From positions 142,469-206,468 of the forward strand of contig NZ_JADQBZ010000011.1 of assembly GCF_016278365.1 (NCBI RefSeq): DNA of 64,000 bases, read 5' to 3'. The position numbers and the translations under genes were made by a program. Shown one piece after another: positions 52,549 through 62,173 of this stretch; position 1 is the stretch's first letter; the number at the start of each line of letters is the position of its first letter. The notes below the pieces were generated by a model. It saw only the letters and a program-made list of their open reading frames with translations. It had not been told where the DNA came from and ran no database searches. The stretch comes from Methanolobus sp. (GTDB lineage: Archaea > Halobacteriota > Methanosarcinia > Methanosarcinales > Methanosarcinaceae).

Positions 52549-55500
52549 ATGCGCGCTAAAAACAAGATCCTCATTACGTTTATTCTGATAATTCTCACAA
52601 CTTCTCTGTGTGCTGCAGGAAGTGTATCTAATGCAGATTTTAATGATGAAGGCCTCCTCCTCTTAAAAGCCGGGTATGTGGATACAGACATCACAAAGGA
52701 GCCCGGAATACAAAATGATGAGCATGAGCCTATGGCTTTCACCACCCAATCCATGGATAATGAGGAAAAATACTACATTGTGCAGTTCATCGGTCCCATA
52801 CAGGGAACATGGAAGCAGGAGATAATATCTCAAGGAGCTTCTATCTACAATTATGTTCCAAACAACGCATTTGTCTTCAGGATGAATGAGACTGTAAAGG
52901 TGCAGTTATATTCACTCGATTTCGTAAAATGGATCGGCGAGTACAAGCCTTCGTACAAATATATGCCTGAATTGGTAAATGATGAGATTCCTCAACTATC
53001 TTCTTCACCAGATGAAAACAGGACCACCTATTTCGTATTGCTTTTTTCCCCGGTAGACAGTGAAAAAGTAATTAATGAAATTATTTCACTGGACGGGAAG
53101 GTCCTTTCAAGCTCAGGAGATATCCTGAAAGTACAAATACTATCATCCACACTACCCGATATTGCGACAATAGATGAGGTCAGCTGGATAGAAGAATATA
53201 TTCAGCCCTTTGTTTTCAACGATATGGCTGCTGCCATTATAACCGTAAACCCTATCCTTAACACATATGGCCTGAAAGGAGAGGAGCAGATAATAGCCGT
53301 ATGTGACACAGGGCTTGACACAGGAAACAAAGACACAATACATACGGATCTGAGAGGTAGAGTATTAAGTCTTGTAGATACAAAAGGGGATGGAAGCGCT
53401 GCCGATCAGAATGGTCATGGAACTCATGTTGCAGGATCCGTACTGGGGAACGGGGCAAACTCTGGCGGTCAGTATAGCGGAATGGCACCTGAGGCAGAGC
53501 TGGTATTCCAAGCGGTGGGAGATGCCAGCAATTCTTTGGACCTTTCAGCTGGCCTGGAAGAAATATTCCAGGCAGCATACAACCTTGATGCAAAAATCCA
53601 TACAAACAGCTGGGGAACTTCTTCATATGGGGCATATACAACATATTCGCAACAAGTAGATCAGTTCATGTGGGATAATCCTGACATGCTGATCCTTTTC
53701 GCGGCTGGCAACAGTGGTGCAGATGGAAGTGGTACAATCAATGCTCCCGGAACGGCAAAAAATGCATTGACTATTGGAGCTTCGGAGAATAATAGGTCTT
53801 CCCTTGGCATTTATGCAGACAATATCAACGAAATCGCTTTTTTCAGCAGTCGTGGCCCTACGGCTGATGGCAGGATCAAGCCTGATTTGGTAGCTCCTGG
53901 GACTTATATAAATTCAACAAAATCAAGCTTGACCAGCGGCAGCGGGTATTATACATACATGAGCGGGACAAGCATGGCGACACCTATTGTCGCCGGAACT
54001 GCTGCGCTTGTCAGGCAATACTACATGGATATTGAAGGCCTGTCAAACCCGAGTGCTGCACTTATCAAAGCTACATTGATAAACGGCGCCTACGACATAA
54101 CATCCGGACAAGACAGGCCGAACTATTCACAGGGCTGGGGGCGAATTGACCTTGAAAGCTCCATATATCCCCGGTATCCGCAAGCCATAAGTTATTTTGA
54201 CAATGTAAAGGCATTGGACACCACCGAATCCTGGAGTGTAAGCTATAACATTCCCCACACGTCAGAGCCTCTAAGGGTTACACTTGTCTGGACAGATTAC
54301 CCGGGTGGGGGCGCATATACTAAAGGACTTGTGAACAACCTTGACCTCGTTGTAGTCGGACCAGAGGGCACATACTATGGGAACGATGCTCATGACATCA
54401 CTAACAACGTTGAAGGTGTAGAACTGGCAAATCCTGCTGTCGGGATATATACAATAATAGTAAGCGGTACAAATGTTCCCGAGGGTCCGCAAAACTTCTC
54501 TCTTGTAGTTTCCTATGAGAATAACGATGTTTTCCCTATGCATAATTCATACACAACCAACGCCACAACTGAGGTTTACATTAACCTGACACATCCTTCA
54601 GGAATCGATGGAAACTCTGTGAGCATGACTATAGATAATTTCCCAGTCCTCTATTCCCTGGAAAACATAGAGGAAGGATATAGAATCAGAAATCTTACTT
54701 CTCAGCCTTATTCAGAGGGATACCACAATGTATCAGTCAGTGCAGTGACGAACCTGAGTCAACAACTGGACCACAGCTGGAGATTCTATGTCAGTGCAGA
54801 AGAGAATGTGATAGTGATTCAAGGACTTGAAGAAAATGCTGTGATACAAGAAGAAACTTTCGAGATGAATATAAGCAACCGGAAAATGTGTAATTTCTGG
54901 TACAATATAGATAACGGAATCAATTACACAGAAGAAAACACATTTTCATTCAACACTATCCTTAACCTCACCGAAGGTCACCATAACATCACAGTCTTTG
55001 CTGAAGATATCACTGGAAACACAAGCTCAGTCATTCTCAATTTTACCGTTTTCACAAACCCCCCGGTTATCACTTCACCTGCATCTGGAACGATATACTA
55101 CCTACCCGATAACAGCTTTAATGTAAGCGGTACTGCAGGAATAGCTACCAATGCCTCAGTTTATGTAAATGATATACTCACAAACGGTTCTCACTCCACC
55201 CAGAACGGAACATTCAGTATCAATAGCATACCACTCTTGAATGGCACAAACACCGTGAATGTTACTTCCATCTTAAACTATTCTGAGCAGGAATACTTCA
55301 GTCCCAACACCACAATATACCTTAGCGTGGGAAAGATTTTCGACACTGGAATTAGTGATGAGGCAACGCTTCCGATTCCCGGAATTGTAAGTGTCCCCTG
55401 CCCAACCATCAACTTCAACATAACCGGCACATCCGCCAATCCGGGAAGCCTGGCCGGTGCTATCGTCAGAGGACAGGACCCGGGAAGCGGAACCTATCTA

Positions 55501-56712
55501 ACGGGCCCTGCTGTTGATATCAAAGCGATGAATGGCTCTGAGCTTGTTAATTCATACAATTTTGGAAGGAATGTTTCCTTGAGCCTTGGATATGATCCGG
55601 TTCTCGTGGATAATGCAGGCAAACTTACTATTGCATGGTATGACCCTGTTGAAGATACCTGGGTGCCTTTTAGGAGTACGGTAAACAGTTCCGCACATAC
55701 TCTCAATACAAATATCACACACCTGAGCATATATGCTCCCCTTGAGGACACCATTTCCCCAGTTATCAGCGGACTCTCAAGTTCAAGGACTACGACGTCA
55801 ATCATCCTTACATGGCAGAGCTCACCTGATACAGGCTATGTAGAGATCAGAAGGAATGGTGTTCTTATCACAAATAGCTCCGGCTCAACCTTGACCGACA
55901 GCGGACTGTCTGAGGGCGTCACTTACACCTACAGCCTCAGAGGAACCGACTTTGTTGGGAATATCGGGGAATGGTCCAATATCAGTGTAACAACAGCCCA
56001 GACCGCTTCAACTGGCTCAGGAGGCGGCGGCGGTGGAGGAGGCTCCAGCGGAGAGAGTGCAGAGAACATCCTCTTTAAGGATGTGCTTACAGTCAATACA
56101 ATGACAGACGCGGCCATTACATTTGATTTCGACAACGAGATGAATGATATATATTATGTAAAGTACCTGTCACTGAAGAATTCGGGCAAGATCAGCACTA
56201 CTATTGAAGTGTTGAAGAACACATCCGGTTTTGCAAAGAGCGCGGCTCCAGATGTCACTTACAGGAATATCAACATCTGGGTCGGCAAGACCGGATACGC
56301 CACGGAGAGCAATATAATGGATCCTGCCATAGGATTCCGCGTCAGCCAGGCCTGGGTTCTCGACAATGCCATTGACCCATATACTGTAAGGCTCAACAGG
56401 TACTCCGGCGAGTCCTGGGAAGAACTTGCCACGGAACAGACAGGCTCCGATGACAACTATTTCTATTTCGAGGCAAAAACTCCCGGCTTCTCACCTTTTG
56501 CCATTACAGGTAAACATCTCTCACTTGCCAAACAGGGAGGAGATCCAGAAGCCTTTCTGCTTGAACAGGAAGGCAACACAATATCTTTAACACAGGATGA
56601 TGGGAATGGCAAAGGAAATACTGGAAAGGACCCACTTCCGGAAGCACTCATAGGAATCTTATGTGTGACACTCACAGCCTTTTATTTCTTCAGAAGAAGA
56701 CAGCAAAATTAA
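52549..56712 (+). CDS. Second secreted subtilase (S8) with Ig-like, FN3-like and PGF-pre-PGF domains
   Basis: A 1,387-residue paralogue of the preceding protease. It has a signal peptide (KILITFILIILTTSLCAAGS), a propeptide with YYIVQFIGPIQGTWKQEI, and the triad D253 (AVCDTGLDTG), H293 (GHGTHVAG) and S475 (SGTSMATPIVAG). A beta domain follows, then Ig-like modules (VITSPASGTIYYLPDNSFNV), a fibronectin III-like module (LSSSRTTTSIILTWQSSPDT), a Gly-rich linker and a PGF-pre-PGF domain (TPGFSPFAITG), ending in ALIGILCVTLTAFYFFRRR. It lacks the six repeats of its neighbour, so the two share the catalytic and anchoring ends but differ in the stalk. Confidence 0.92.
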   Translation: MRAKNKILITFILIILTTSLCAAGSVSNADFNDEGLLLLKAGYVDTDITKEPGIQNDEHEPMAFTTQSMDNEEKYYIVQFIGPIQGTWKQEIISQGASIYNYVPNNAFVFRMNETVKVQLYSLDFVKWIGEYKPSYKYMPELVNDEIPQLSSSPDENRTTYFVLLFSPVDSEKVINEIISLDGKVLSSSGDILKVQILSSTLPDIATIDEVSWIEEYIQPFVFNDMAAAIITVNPILNTYGLKGEEQIIAVCDTGLDTGNKDTIHTDLRGRVLSLVDTKGDGSAADQNGHGTHVAGSVLGNGANSGGQYSGMAPEAELVFQAVGDASNSLDLSAGLEEIFQAAYNLDAKIHTNSWGTSSYGAYTTYSQQVDQFMWDNPDMLILFAAGNSGADGSGTINAPGTAKNALTIGASENNRSSLGIYADNINEIAFFSSRGPTADGRIKPDLVAPGTYINSTKSSLTSGSGYYTYMSGTSMATPIVAGTAALVRQYYMDIEGLSNPSAALIKATLINGAYDITSGQDRPNYSQGWGRIDLESSIYPRYPQAISYFDNVKALDTTESWSVSYNIPHTSEPLRVTLVWTDYPGGGAYTKGLVNNLDLVVVGPEGTYYGNDAHDITNNVEGVELANPAVGIYTIIVSGTNVPEGPQNFSLVVSYENNDVFPMHNSYTTNATTEVYINLTHPSGIDGNSVSMTIDNFPVLYSLENIEEGYRIRNLTSQPYSEGYHNVSVSAVTNLSQQLDHSWRFYVSAEENVIVIQGLEENAVIQEETFEMNISNRKMCNFWYNIDNGINYTEENTFSFNTILNLTEGHHNITVFAEDITGNTSSVILNFTVFTNPPVITSPASGTIYYLPDNSFNVSGTAGIATNASVYVNDILTNGSHSTQNGTFSINSIPLLNGTNTVNVTSILNYSEQEYFSPNTTIYLSVGKIFDTGISDEATLPIPGIVSVPCPTINFNITGTSANPGSLAGAIVRGQDPGSGTYLTGPAVDIKAMNGSELVNSYNFGRNVSLSLGYDPVLVDNAGKLTIAWYDPVEDTWVPFRSTVNSSAHTLNTNITHLSIYAPLEDTISPVISGLSSSRTTTSIILTWQSSPDTGYVEIRRNGVLITNSSGSTLTDSGLSEGVTYTYSLRGTDFVGNIGEWSNISVTTAQTASTGSGGGGGGGGSSGESAENILFKDVLTVNTMTDAAITFDFDNEMNDIYYVKYLSLKNSGKISTTIEVLKNTSGFAKSAAPDVTYRNINIWVGKTGYATESNIMDPAIGFRVSQAWVLDNAIDPYTVRLNRYSGESWEELATEQTGSDDNYFYFEAKTPGFSPFAITGKHLSLAKQGGDPEAFLLEQEGNTISLTQDDGNGKGNTGKDPLPEALIGILCVTLTAFYFFRRRQQN

Positions 56713-56750
56713 TATTATGAAGCTGACCATTAAGCGCTGGAGAATTAAGT

Positions 56751-57743
56751 TTGAAAGGAACAGTGCTTGGTATAGAGGGTACGGCATGGAATCTCAGCGC
56801 GGCCATCGTTAATGAAAAAGATGTGATTGCAGAGGTCACTGATACTTATAGCCCCGCAACCGGGGGCATTCATCCACGTGAAGCGGCCCAGCATCATGCC
56901 AAATATGCTTCCACAGTTATCAGGAAGGTGCTGGAGGAAGCAAATGGGAAAGGTGTCACATCTTCAGACATCAATGCTATTGCATTTTCACAAGGACCAG
57001 GGCTTGGTGCCTGCCTGCGGACTGTGGCAACGGCTGCAAGGATGTTGGCTATCACATTCGAGGTACCTCTTATTGGCGTTAATCACTGCCTGGCACACAT
57101 AGAGATCGGGCGCTGGAAAACTCCAGCAAGGGATCCTGTCACCCTGTATGTCAGCGGTGCGAACTCCCAGATACTTGCCTACCGGATGAGGAAGTACCGC
57201 GTATTTGGCGAGACACTGGATATTGGCCTTGGGAATGCATTTGATAAGTTTGCAAGGAACGCGGGCTTAAGCCATCCGGGCGGTCCCAAGATAGAGCAGC
57301 TTGCGAAAAAATCGACGAATTACATACCCCTGCCCTATGTGGTAAAGGGTATGGACCTTTCCTTCTCAGGACTTTCAACTGCAGCAACAGAAGCGCTTAA
57401 GCGCAATTCCCTTGAGGACGTATGTTACTCACTGCAGGAAACTGCCTTTGCCATGATAGTTGAAGTGACCGAACGTGCCCTTGCACACACCGGTAAGAAC
57501 GAAGTCCTGCTTGCAGGTGGCGTAGGAGCAAATATGCGGCTTCGGGAAATGCTGGACATCATGTGTACTGACAGGGGCGTATCCTTCCATGTGCCTGAAA
57601 AGAGATTTATGGGAGATAACGGAGCAATGATAGCATACCTGGGGCTTTTGATGTATAACGCAGGAGATATCCTGAGCATAGAGAATTCGCATGTCAATCC
57701 GAATTTCAGACCGGATGATGTAGATGTCACCTGGCTGGAGTGA
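56751..57743 (+). CDS. kae1: KEOPS tRNA N6-threonylcarbamoyladenosine transferase Kae1
   Basis: A 330-residue ASKHA-fold enzyme that installs t6A at position 37 of tRNAs reading ANN codons. It starts with TTG at 56751 (KGTVLGIEGTAWNLSAAIV). The metal-binding histidines H112 and H116 are in NHCLAHIEIGR, with SQGPGLGACLRT, GLSHPGGPKIEQLAK and LAGGVGANMRLREM nearby. In many euryarchaea Kae1 continues in frame into Bud32; here it stops after VDVTWLE and Bud32 lies in another frame. Confidence 0.94.
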   Translation: MKGTVLGIEGTAWNLSAAIVNEKDVIAEVTDTYSPATGGIHPREAAQHHAKYASTVIRKVLEEANGKGVTSSDINAIAFSQGPGLGACLRTVATAARMLAITFEVPLIGVNHCLAHIEIGRWKTPARDPVTLYVSGANSQILAYRMRKYRVFGETLDIGLGNAFDKFARNAGLSHPGGPKIEQLAKKSTNYIPLPYVVKGMDLSFSGLSTAATEALKRNSLEDVCYSLQETAFAMIVEVTERALAHTGKNEVLLAGGVGANMRLREMLDIMCTDRGVSFHVPEKRFMGDNGAMIAYLGLLMYNAGDILSIENSHVNPNFRPDDVDVTWLE

Positions 57744-57748
57744 TCATA

Positions 57749-58357
57749 ATGATAGTAAGCGAGGAGAATATTGATGGAGATATAATAGAGCTTACAAATG
57801 GTGCAGAAGCAACTGTGAGGATAGAAGACGGATGTGTCGTCAAGGAGAGAATCCAAAAGAGATACCGCCTCCGAGAACTGGATGAGCGCATCCGGAAAGA
57901 GAGGACAAAGGCCGAAAGCCGCCTCATATCGGAAGCAAGGCGTCTTGGGATACCAACTCCAATAATCCATGATGTGGAGAAATCAGTTATTAGGATGCAG
58001 TACATCCCGGGAATGCCGCTAAAGCATGTCATCAACGAGGTACTGAGTGAGCGCCTTGGAGAACTTGTAGGGCTCCTGCATACCGGAGGTATCATTCATG
58101 GTGACCTGACCACATCGAACCTGATACTTAACGATGACAAACTCTACATGATAGATTTCGGACTATCGTTCATGAACTCTGCTGTCGAGGCCAGAGGTGT
58201 GGATATCCATGTGCTCTTCCAGACCTTTGAGAGTACACACCATTATTATGAGTCACTAATCGAAGCTTTCTGCAGGGGATACAGGAGAGTTTTTACAGGC
58301 GCTGACGAAGTGCTTGAAAGGGTTACAGAAATAGAGAAGAGAGGAAGATATGCGTAA
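57749..58357 (+). CDS. bud32: KEOPS atypical kinase/ATPase Bud32
   Basis: About 202 residues from the ATG at 57749 (GGAG at 57735-57738); GTG at 57740 overlapping the Kae1 stop is an alternative. Bud32 is the small RIO-like kinase that supports t6A synthesis. Kinase motifs are CVVKERIQKRYR (lysine), a helix with TKAESRLISEARR, the catalytic loop IIHGDLTTSNLIL and MIDFGLSF (DFG). It overlaps the next gene by 8 bases, forming a tight operon with Kae1 and XTP pyrophosphatase. Confidence 0.93.
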   Translation: MIVSEENIDGDIIELTNGAEATVRIEDGCVVKERIQKRYRLRELDERIRKERTKAESRLISEARRLGIPTPIIHDVEKSVIRMQYIPGMPLKHVINEVLSERLGELVGLLHTGGIIHGDLTTSNLILNDDKLYMIDFGLSFMNSAVEARGVDIHVLFQTFESTHHYYESLIEAFCRGYRRVFTGADEVLERVTEIEKRGRYA

Positions 58358-58895
58358 GATCGTTTTTGTTACAGGTAATAAGGGTAAGCTAAAGGAAGCC
58401 AGGGATATACTCGCAACAAAAGGAATAGAAGTTATTCAGAACAGTGATGGCTATCCTGAACTGCAGGAAGATGAGCTTGAGCCGATTGCGGCCTATGGAG
58501 CCAGATGGGTGGCCGAGAAACTTGGAATGCCTGTGATAGTGGATGATTCCGGGCTCTTCATAAAGGCTCTCAACGGATTTCCCGGTCCTTATTCTGCCTT
58601 CGTGGAAGAACACCTCGGTAATAAGAGGGTCCTTAAGCTGATGGAAGATGAAGAGGATAGGACCGCAGTCTTCAAATCAGTTATAGGCTACTGTGAACCT
58701 GGTAAAGAGCCTATGGTGTTTACCGGAACGGTTGAAGGGAAGATCGCATTTGAAGAGCGTGGGACAGGTGGATTCGGATATGATCCCATTTTTGAATATA
58801 AGGGCATGACCTTTGGTGAACTTGGTGACGAGGAAAAGAACAAAGTGTCACATCGCAGAAGAGCCCTGGACAAGTTCTGTGAATGGCTCGACTGA
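58350..58895 (+). CDS. XTP/dITP pyrophosphatase (RdgB/HAM1)
   Basis: A 181-residue house-cleaning enzyme that hydrolyses non-canonical purine triphosphates such as XTP and ITP. Motifs: VTGNKGKLKEARDIL at the N-terminus, VVDDSGLFIKALNGFPGPYS, and GGFGYDPIFEYKGMTFGEL near the C-terminus. Length and motifs are standard. The ATG overlaps the Bud32 stop. Confidence 0.93.
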   Translation: MRKIVFVTGNKGKLKEARDILATKGIEVIQNSDGYPELQEDELEPIAAYGARWVAEKLGMPVIVDDSGLFIKALNGFPGPYSAFVEEHLGNKRVLKLMEDEEDRTAVFKSVIGYCEPGKEPMVFTGTVEGKIAFEERGTGGFGYDPIFEYKGMTFGELGDEEKNKVSHRRRALDKFCEWLD

Positions 58896-58907
58896 CAGAG
58901 GGATTGT

Positions 58908-59489
58908 ATGAAAGAACAGGGACTTCTTCAGGATACGAGAGCTATAGACACAGTTCCCCTTAAGATGGCCTTTTATCTGGCGCTTATGGGAATTATCATT
59001 GTGCTTGTTGCTGTGTCCTGGAGCAACATATCACCTTTCTTTAGAGGATACCAGGCTGAAGAACAGCTCAATGACCTGTCGGTTGAGCTGCTTTCAATCC
59101 AGAAGGGATATACCAGGAACCTGGAGGAAGTGGGAAGCACGACAGGTTCAATGTGCACGGTCCGGCTGTCACTGCCGGACAACGTCAGATACCTTGCTTT
59201 GGGTGTTGACCCTGATCCCGATATCGACGGAAACCTGAGTAACACAGCATGGAATACTGAGAACAATACAATGCTCATCCAGTATAATAACGGGGTCAGA
59301 AACCGTTTTATCATCGAGGGAGAGCACATCGGATTCAGACAAGGCAGTCTCACTGCTAAAGGAAGCTGGGAACTGGACCCATATTCAATCCAGGACAATA
59401 TGGGAATTATTATAGAGAATCCAGTGAATGGTGAGTATATATTTGAACTGGTATTTGCAGGTGAAAAATATACACTATCTCATTTCTGA
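58908..59489 (+). CDS. Hypothetical membrane-anchored extracytoplasmic protein
   Basis: A 193-residue protein with one N-terminal helix (about residues 18-40, MAFYLALMGIIIVLVAVSWS) followed by a beta-rich external domain (VRLSLPDNVRYLALGVDPDP, ENPVNGEYIFELVFAGEKYT). No family recognised with confidence. Its topology resembles pilin-like or archaellum-associated proteins, and it converges on the archaellin gene. It follows the XTP pyrophosphatase gene by 12 bases. Confidence 0.65.
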   Translation: MKEQGLLQDTRAIDTVPLKMAFYLALMGIIIVLVAVSWSNISPFFRGYQAEEQLNDLSVELLSIQKGYTRNLEEVGSTTGSMCTVRLSLPDNVRYLALGVDPDPDIDGNLSNTAWNTENNTMLIQYNNGVRNRFIIEGEHIGFRQGSLTAKGSWELDPYSIQDNMGIIIENPVNGEYIFELVFAGEKYTLSHF

Positions 59490-59524
59490 AGCCCAATAAC
59501 AAATTTTCCCCAATATTTAAAATA

Positions 59525-59565
59525 TGTAGTAGAAAAAGTATTGATATGTATCTGAATAGATACTT
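59525..59565 (-). terminator. Hairpin and T-run after the archaellin gene
   Basis: GTATCT / AGATAC with a 4-base loop (59548-59563) begins just after the archaellin stop. On the minus strand it is followed by ATATCAATACTTTTTCTAC, a U-rich tail. The stem is short (6 bp). Confidence 0.5.
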
Positions 59566-60438
59566 TCAGTACTTCAATGAGATATACTTGACATCGAAGT
59601 ATGCACCTGGTGTTGTGAAATCAAAGAATACGAGGGAACCTGCTTCCGGCCGGATCTGGAAAGATACTTCCGTCCTTGGCTTAATGCCAGCGTAATCGTC
59701 ATCATCCTCACCGAACACTTTGCGAATGTCGACAACGATCTCCATTATATCTCCTGTCCTTAACACCGGCTGTGTGGCCTTGAAAGTGCTTTGGTCACGG
59801 ATACGCACAGGTTCGATGGAGAAATACTCAGCTGTGGGTTTATGTATCTCAGCGCTTGTTTCTGAAATATCATATCTCAGATTGGAAACATGAGCACCAT
59901 CGGACAGATATATGATGATCTGGGACAGATCCACGTCTTCACTTCCCGGCCCAAGGGACACGGAAATATGTAGTTTAGTGATTTGACCATATTCCAGCGT
60001 ATTGCTCACAATAACATTGCCTGAACTGCTACCACTCCCGGTGATAGTGAAAGGATATGTGCCGGGTTGTGTGAAACGATGCTCAAAATAGGACCCGTCC
60101 GCAACAGATGAATTTACACCGGCTACAGATATATCGAAAGCACCTGAAGTAGAGATCCACTCTACCATCCCGCCTTTGTAAGAATTGATAGTAGTATTGG
60201 AAACGGCACCATCAGTTACTGTAGCAGTGGAATAGACTGCACGTTCCCCGTCAACACGGTCAACACGCATATTTGAAGAGACTTCCCTTGTAGTTTCCTG
60301 ACCGGTCTGAGAAGCTTTTTGCTGGAGCACACCGGATGTCTTAATAAGAAGTGCTGATGCGACTGCAGCTACCAGTACCATTGATATGAATATGATCAAG
60401 GTACCTATACCGACCTGTGCACGGGTGTCACTGTGCAT
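59566..60438 (-). CDS. Archaellin (archaeal flagellin)
   Basis: A 290-residue type IV pilin-like protein with a class III signal: [20 protein letters not shown] then [12 protein letters not shown]. The prepilin peptidase probably cuts before the Q of AQVGIG. The hydrophobic helix forms the filament core, and the rest is the exposed beta domain. No other archaellum genes are visible, so it is an isolated copy. A TATA-like TATAAATA lies near 60509-60518, giving a leader of about 50 bases. It could be a filament subunit or a pilin-related surface protein. Confidence 0.85.
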   Translation of the reverse strand: MHSDTRAQVGIGTLIIFISMVLVAAVASALLIKTSGVLQQKASQTGQETTREVSSNMRVDRVDGERAVYSTATVTDGAVSNTTINSYKGGMVEWISTSGAFDISVAGVNSSVADGSYFEHRFTQPGTYPFTITGSGSSSGNVIVSNTLEYGQITKLHISVSLGPGSEDVDLSQIIIYLSDGAHVSNLRYDISETSAEIHKPTAEYFSIEPVRIRDQSTFKATQPVLRTGDIMEIVVDIRKVFGEDDDDYAGIKPRTEVSFQIRPEAGSLVFFDFTTPGAYFDVKYISLKY

Positions 60439-60649
60439 TGTATGTTTTTGATTTGCTTTCGTGTGCTTCCCTCATCAAACGTTGTAGCAATCGTGTAACA
60501 TGAGTATATTATTTATAGTATATTAATGCTGTTATTTATGACACTTAACTTTGAAGCCAGCAAGCATAATCCACCATAAATTCATCCTCATCTATCGCAT
60601 ATAGATATAATATATATTATAATATATAAATAGTCGCATTTATTCAATA

Positions 60650-61354
60650 TTAATACGACTTAAAGTCTGCACTATCAGGAAAATGACCATCCACCAATAT
60701 TACCCGGGCGGGTGCAGCATCACAGCCTTCCAGTTTCATGGGAAGGCAAATAATGTGATATATACCTTCATTCACCAGAGAAAGATCAATATTCTCAAGG
60801 ACAACAATACCATTTTCCAGAAGCAGCCTGTGATTATCCAGAGATGTACTGCAATCGACCGAAAGAGTATCAACACCTATAAGCTTGAACCCGCGTTCCA
60901 GTACCCATGGTCCCACTTCAGGCTTCAGTCCGCATATGCAATCACTCAGCCCGGATGTCTGGTTGCATGAATCAGCAGAGCAGTTACGAGTCTTTACCAA
61001 TATGGTGTCAACATATGGGTCTTTATAAGCGCCTGATCTCTTGAAAGCAGCCTGTATTTCATTGTGCGAGATATCAACAGTTACACCAGAAAGATCTAAG
61101 ACGACAGCTTTGCCAAGAAGAGAACTAAGAGGAAGCCAGTCAACCGTCAAACCATTCTTAAGAATATGCGAGGGAGCATCCACATGAGTACCTGTATGCG
61201 TTCCAAATGTTACCCTGGAAACTGCATATCCGTCAGACTCGATCGAAGACACAGACTCTATCACTGTTTCAGGGTCACCGGGATAAACGGGAGTATCACG
61301 GGAAACCCCGACCGTGATGTCAATGATCCTGCCGTGCATTTTGCCAGGTTCCAT
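60650..61354 (-). CDS. Cyclase family protein (kynurenine formamidase-like)
   Basis: A 234-residue metal-dependent amidohydrolase-type protein. The signature HTGTHVDAPSHIL provides two histidines and the aspartate that bind metal; IDITVGVSRDTPVYPGDP is the family N-terminus, and FKLIGVDTLSVDCS follows. Members include kynurenine formamidase and isatin hydrolase; methanogens do not degrade tryptophan by this route, so the substrate is unknown. It starts 3 bases after a PHP-domain gene, suggesting one operon. Confidence 0.87.
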   Translation of the reverse strand: MEPGKMHGRIIDITVGVSRDTPVYPGDPETVIESVSSIESDGYAVSRVTFGTHTGTHVDAPSHILKNGLTVDWLPLSSLLGKAVVLDLSGVTVDISHNEIQAAFKRSGAYKDPYVDTILVKTRNCSADSCNQTSGLSDCICGLKPEVGPWVLERGFKLIGVDTLSVDCSTSLDNHRLLLENGIVVLENIDLSLVNEGIYHIICLPMKLEGCDAAPARVILVDGHFPDSADFKSY

Positions 61355-61357
61355 TTT

Positions 61358-61999
61358 CTAATATTTCAGGAAGCGGAGGGAATTATCCAGTACGCCGTTT
61401 GCCTGTTTCTCTGTAAGTCCTGAACCCATGGCCACCTTCCTGGCAAAATCCCGGGTAATGAGATTATCAGGGCTATGAGCATCGGTATCGACCACAAGGG
61501 TGGCACCGGCTTCCATGCCTATACGTGCAACATGACCATTTGTCCTGTTATGGCCGTTCCTTGCAGTTATCTCAAGACACACATCATTGTCACGTGCAGT
61601 TTCAGCTTCTTCTATAGTTATGAAACCCGGGTGTGCAAGAATATCCACGTCGCTCAGTTCAACTGATGCTGCATTAGTTCCCGGCATGACCGGCTCATTG
61701 ATGGTCTCGCCATGAACAACAACTACCTCTGCACCAAGCTGTCTTGACATCCGTGCCAGCGCCGCGATCTTAGCCGGAGGAACATGGGTTATCTCAACAC
61801 CAACCAGTACCCTGATATCATACTCATCTTCCAGATACTTGGCCTTTTTAACATTACTCAGTACATGCTCCACATTGGAGAAATCAACATGGTCAGTAAT
61901 CCCTATTGCTCTGTAGCCATGGACAACCGCCCTTCTGACAAGCTCGCTTGGTATCAGTTCCCCGTCACTGAAAATTGTATGGGTATGCATATCTATCAT
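61358..61999 (-). CDS. PHP domain protein, histidinol-phosphatase-like
   Basis: A 213-residue PHP protein. Metal ligands are in MIDMHTHTIFSDG, GITDHVDFSN, VGVEITHVPP, VVVHGE, DILAHPGF and VVDTDAHSPDN. The family is named for histidinol phosphate phosphatase but many archaeal members have other substrates. It is separated from the cyclase gene by only 3 bases and from the TPR gene by about 174 bases with no clear feature. Confidence 0.87.
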   Translation of the reverse strand: MIDMHTHTIFSDGELIPSELVRRAVVHGYRAIGITDHVDFSNVEHVLSNVKKAKYLEDEYDIRVLVGVEITHVPPAKIAALARMSRQLGAEVVVVHGETINEPVMPGTNAASVELSDVDILAHPGFITIEEAETARDNDVCLEITARNGHNRTNGHVARIGMEAGATLVVDTDAHSPDNLITRDFARKVAMGSGLTEKQANGVLDNSLRFLKY

Positions 62000-62173
62000 G
62001 ACAACACCTCAAGGACATCTACAAGAATATATTACACCTATTATTACAGGTTTTTGCAACCTTCCTGATAATTTATGATAATTATACATCTGCCTATGCT
62101 TTACAGTTAAATAAATCCATTCATAGGGTTTAGTGACTGCATTGGCTGTTGCCTCCCACTTCCACATCCATTC

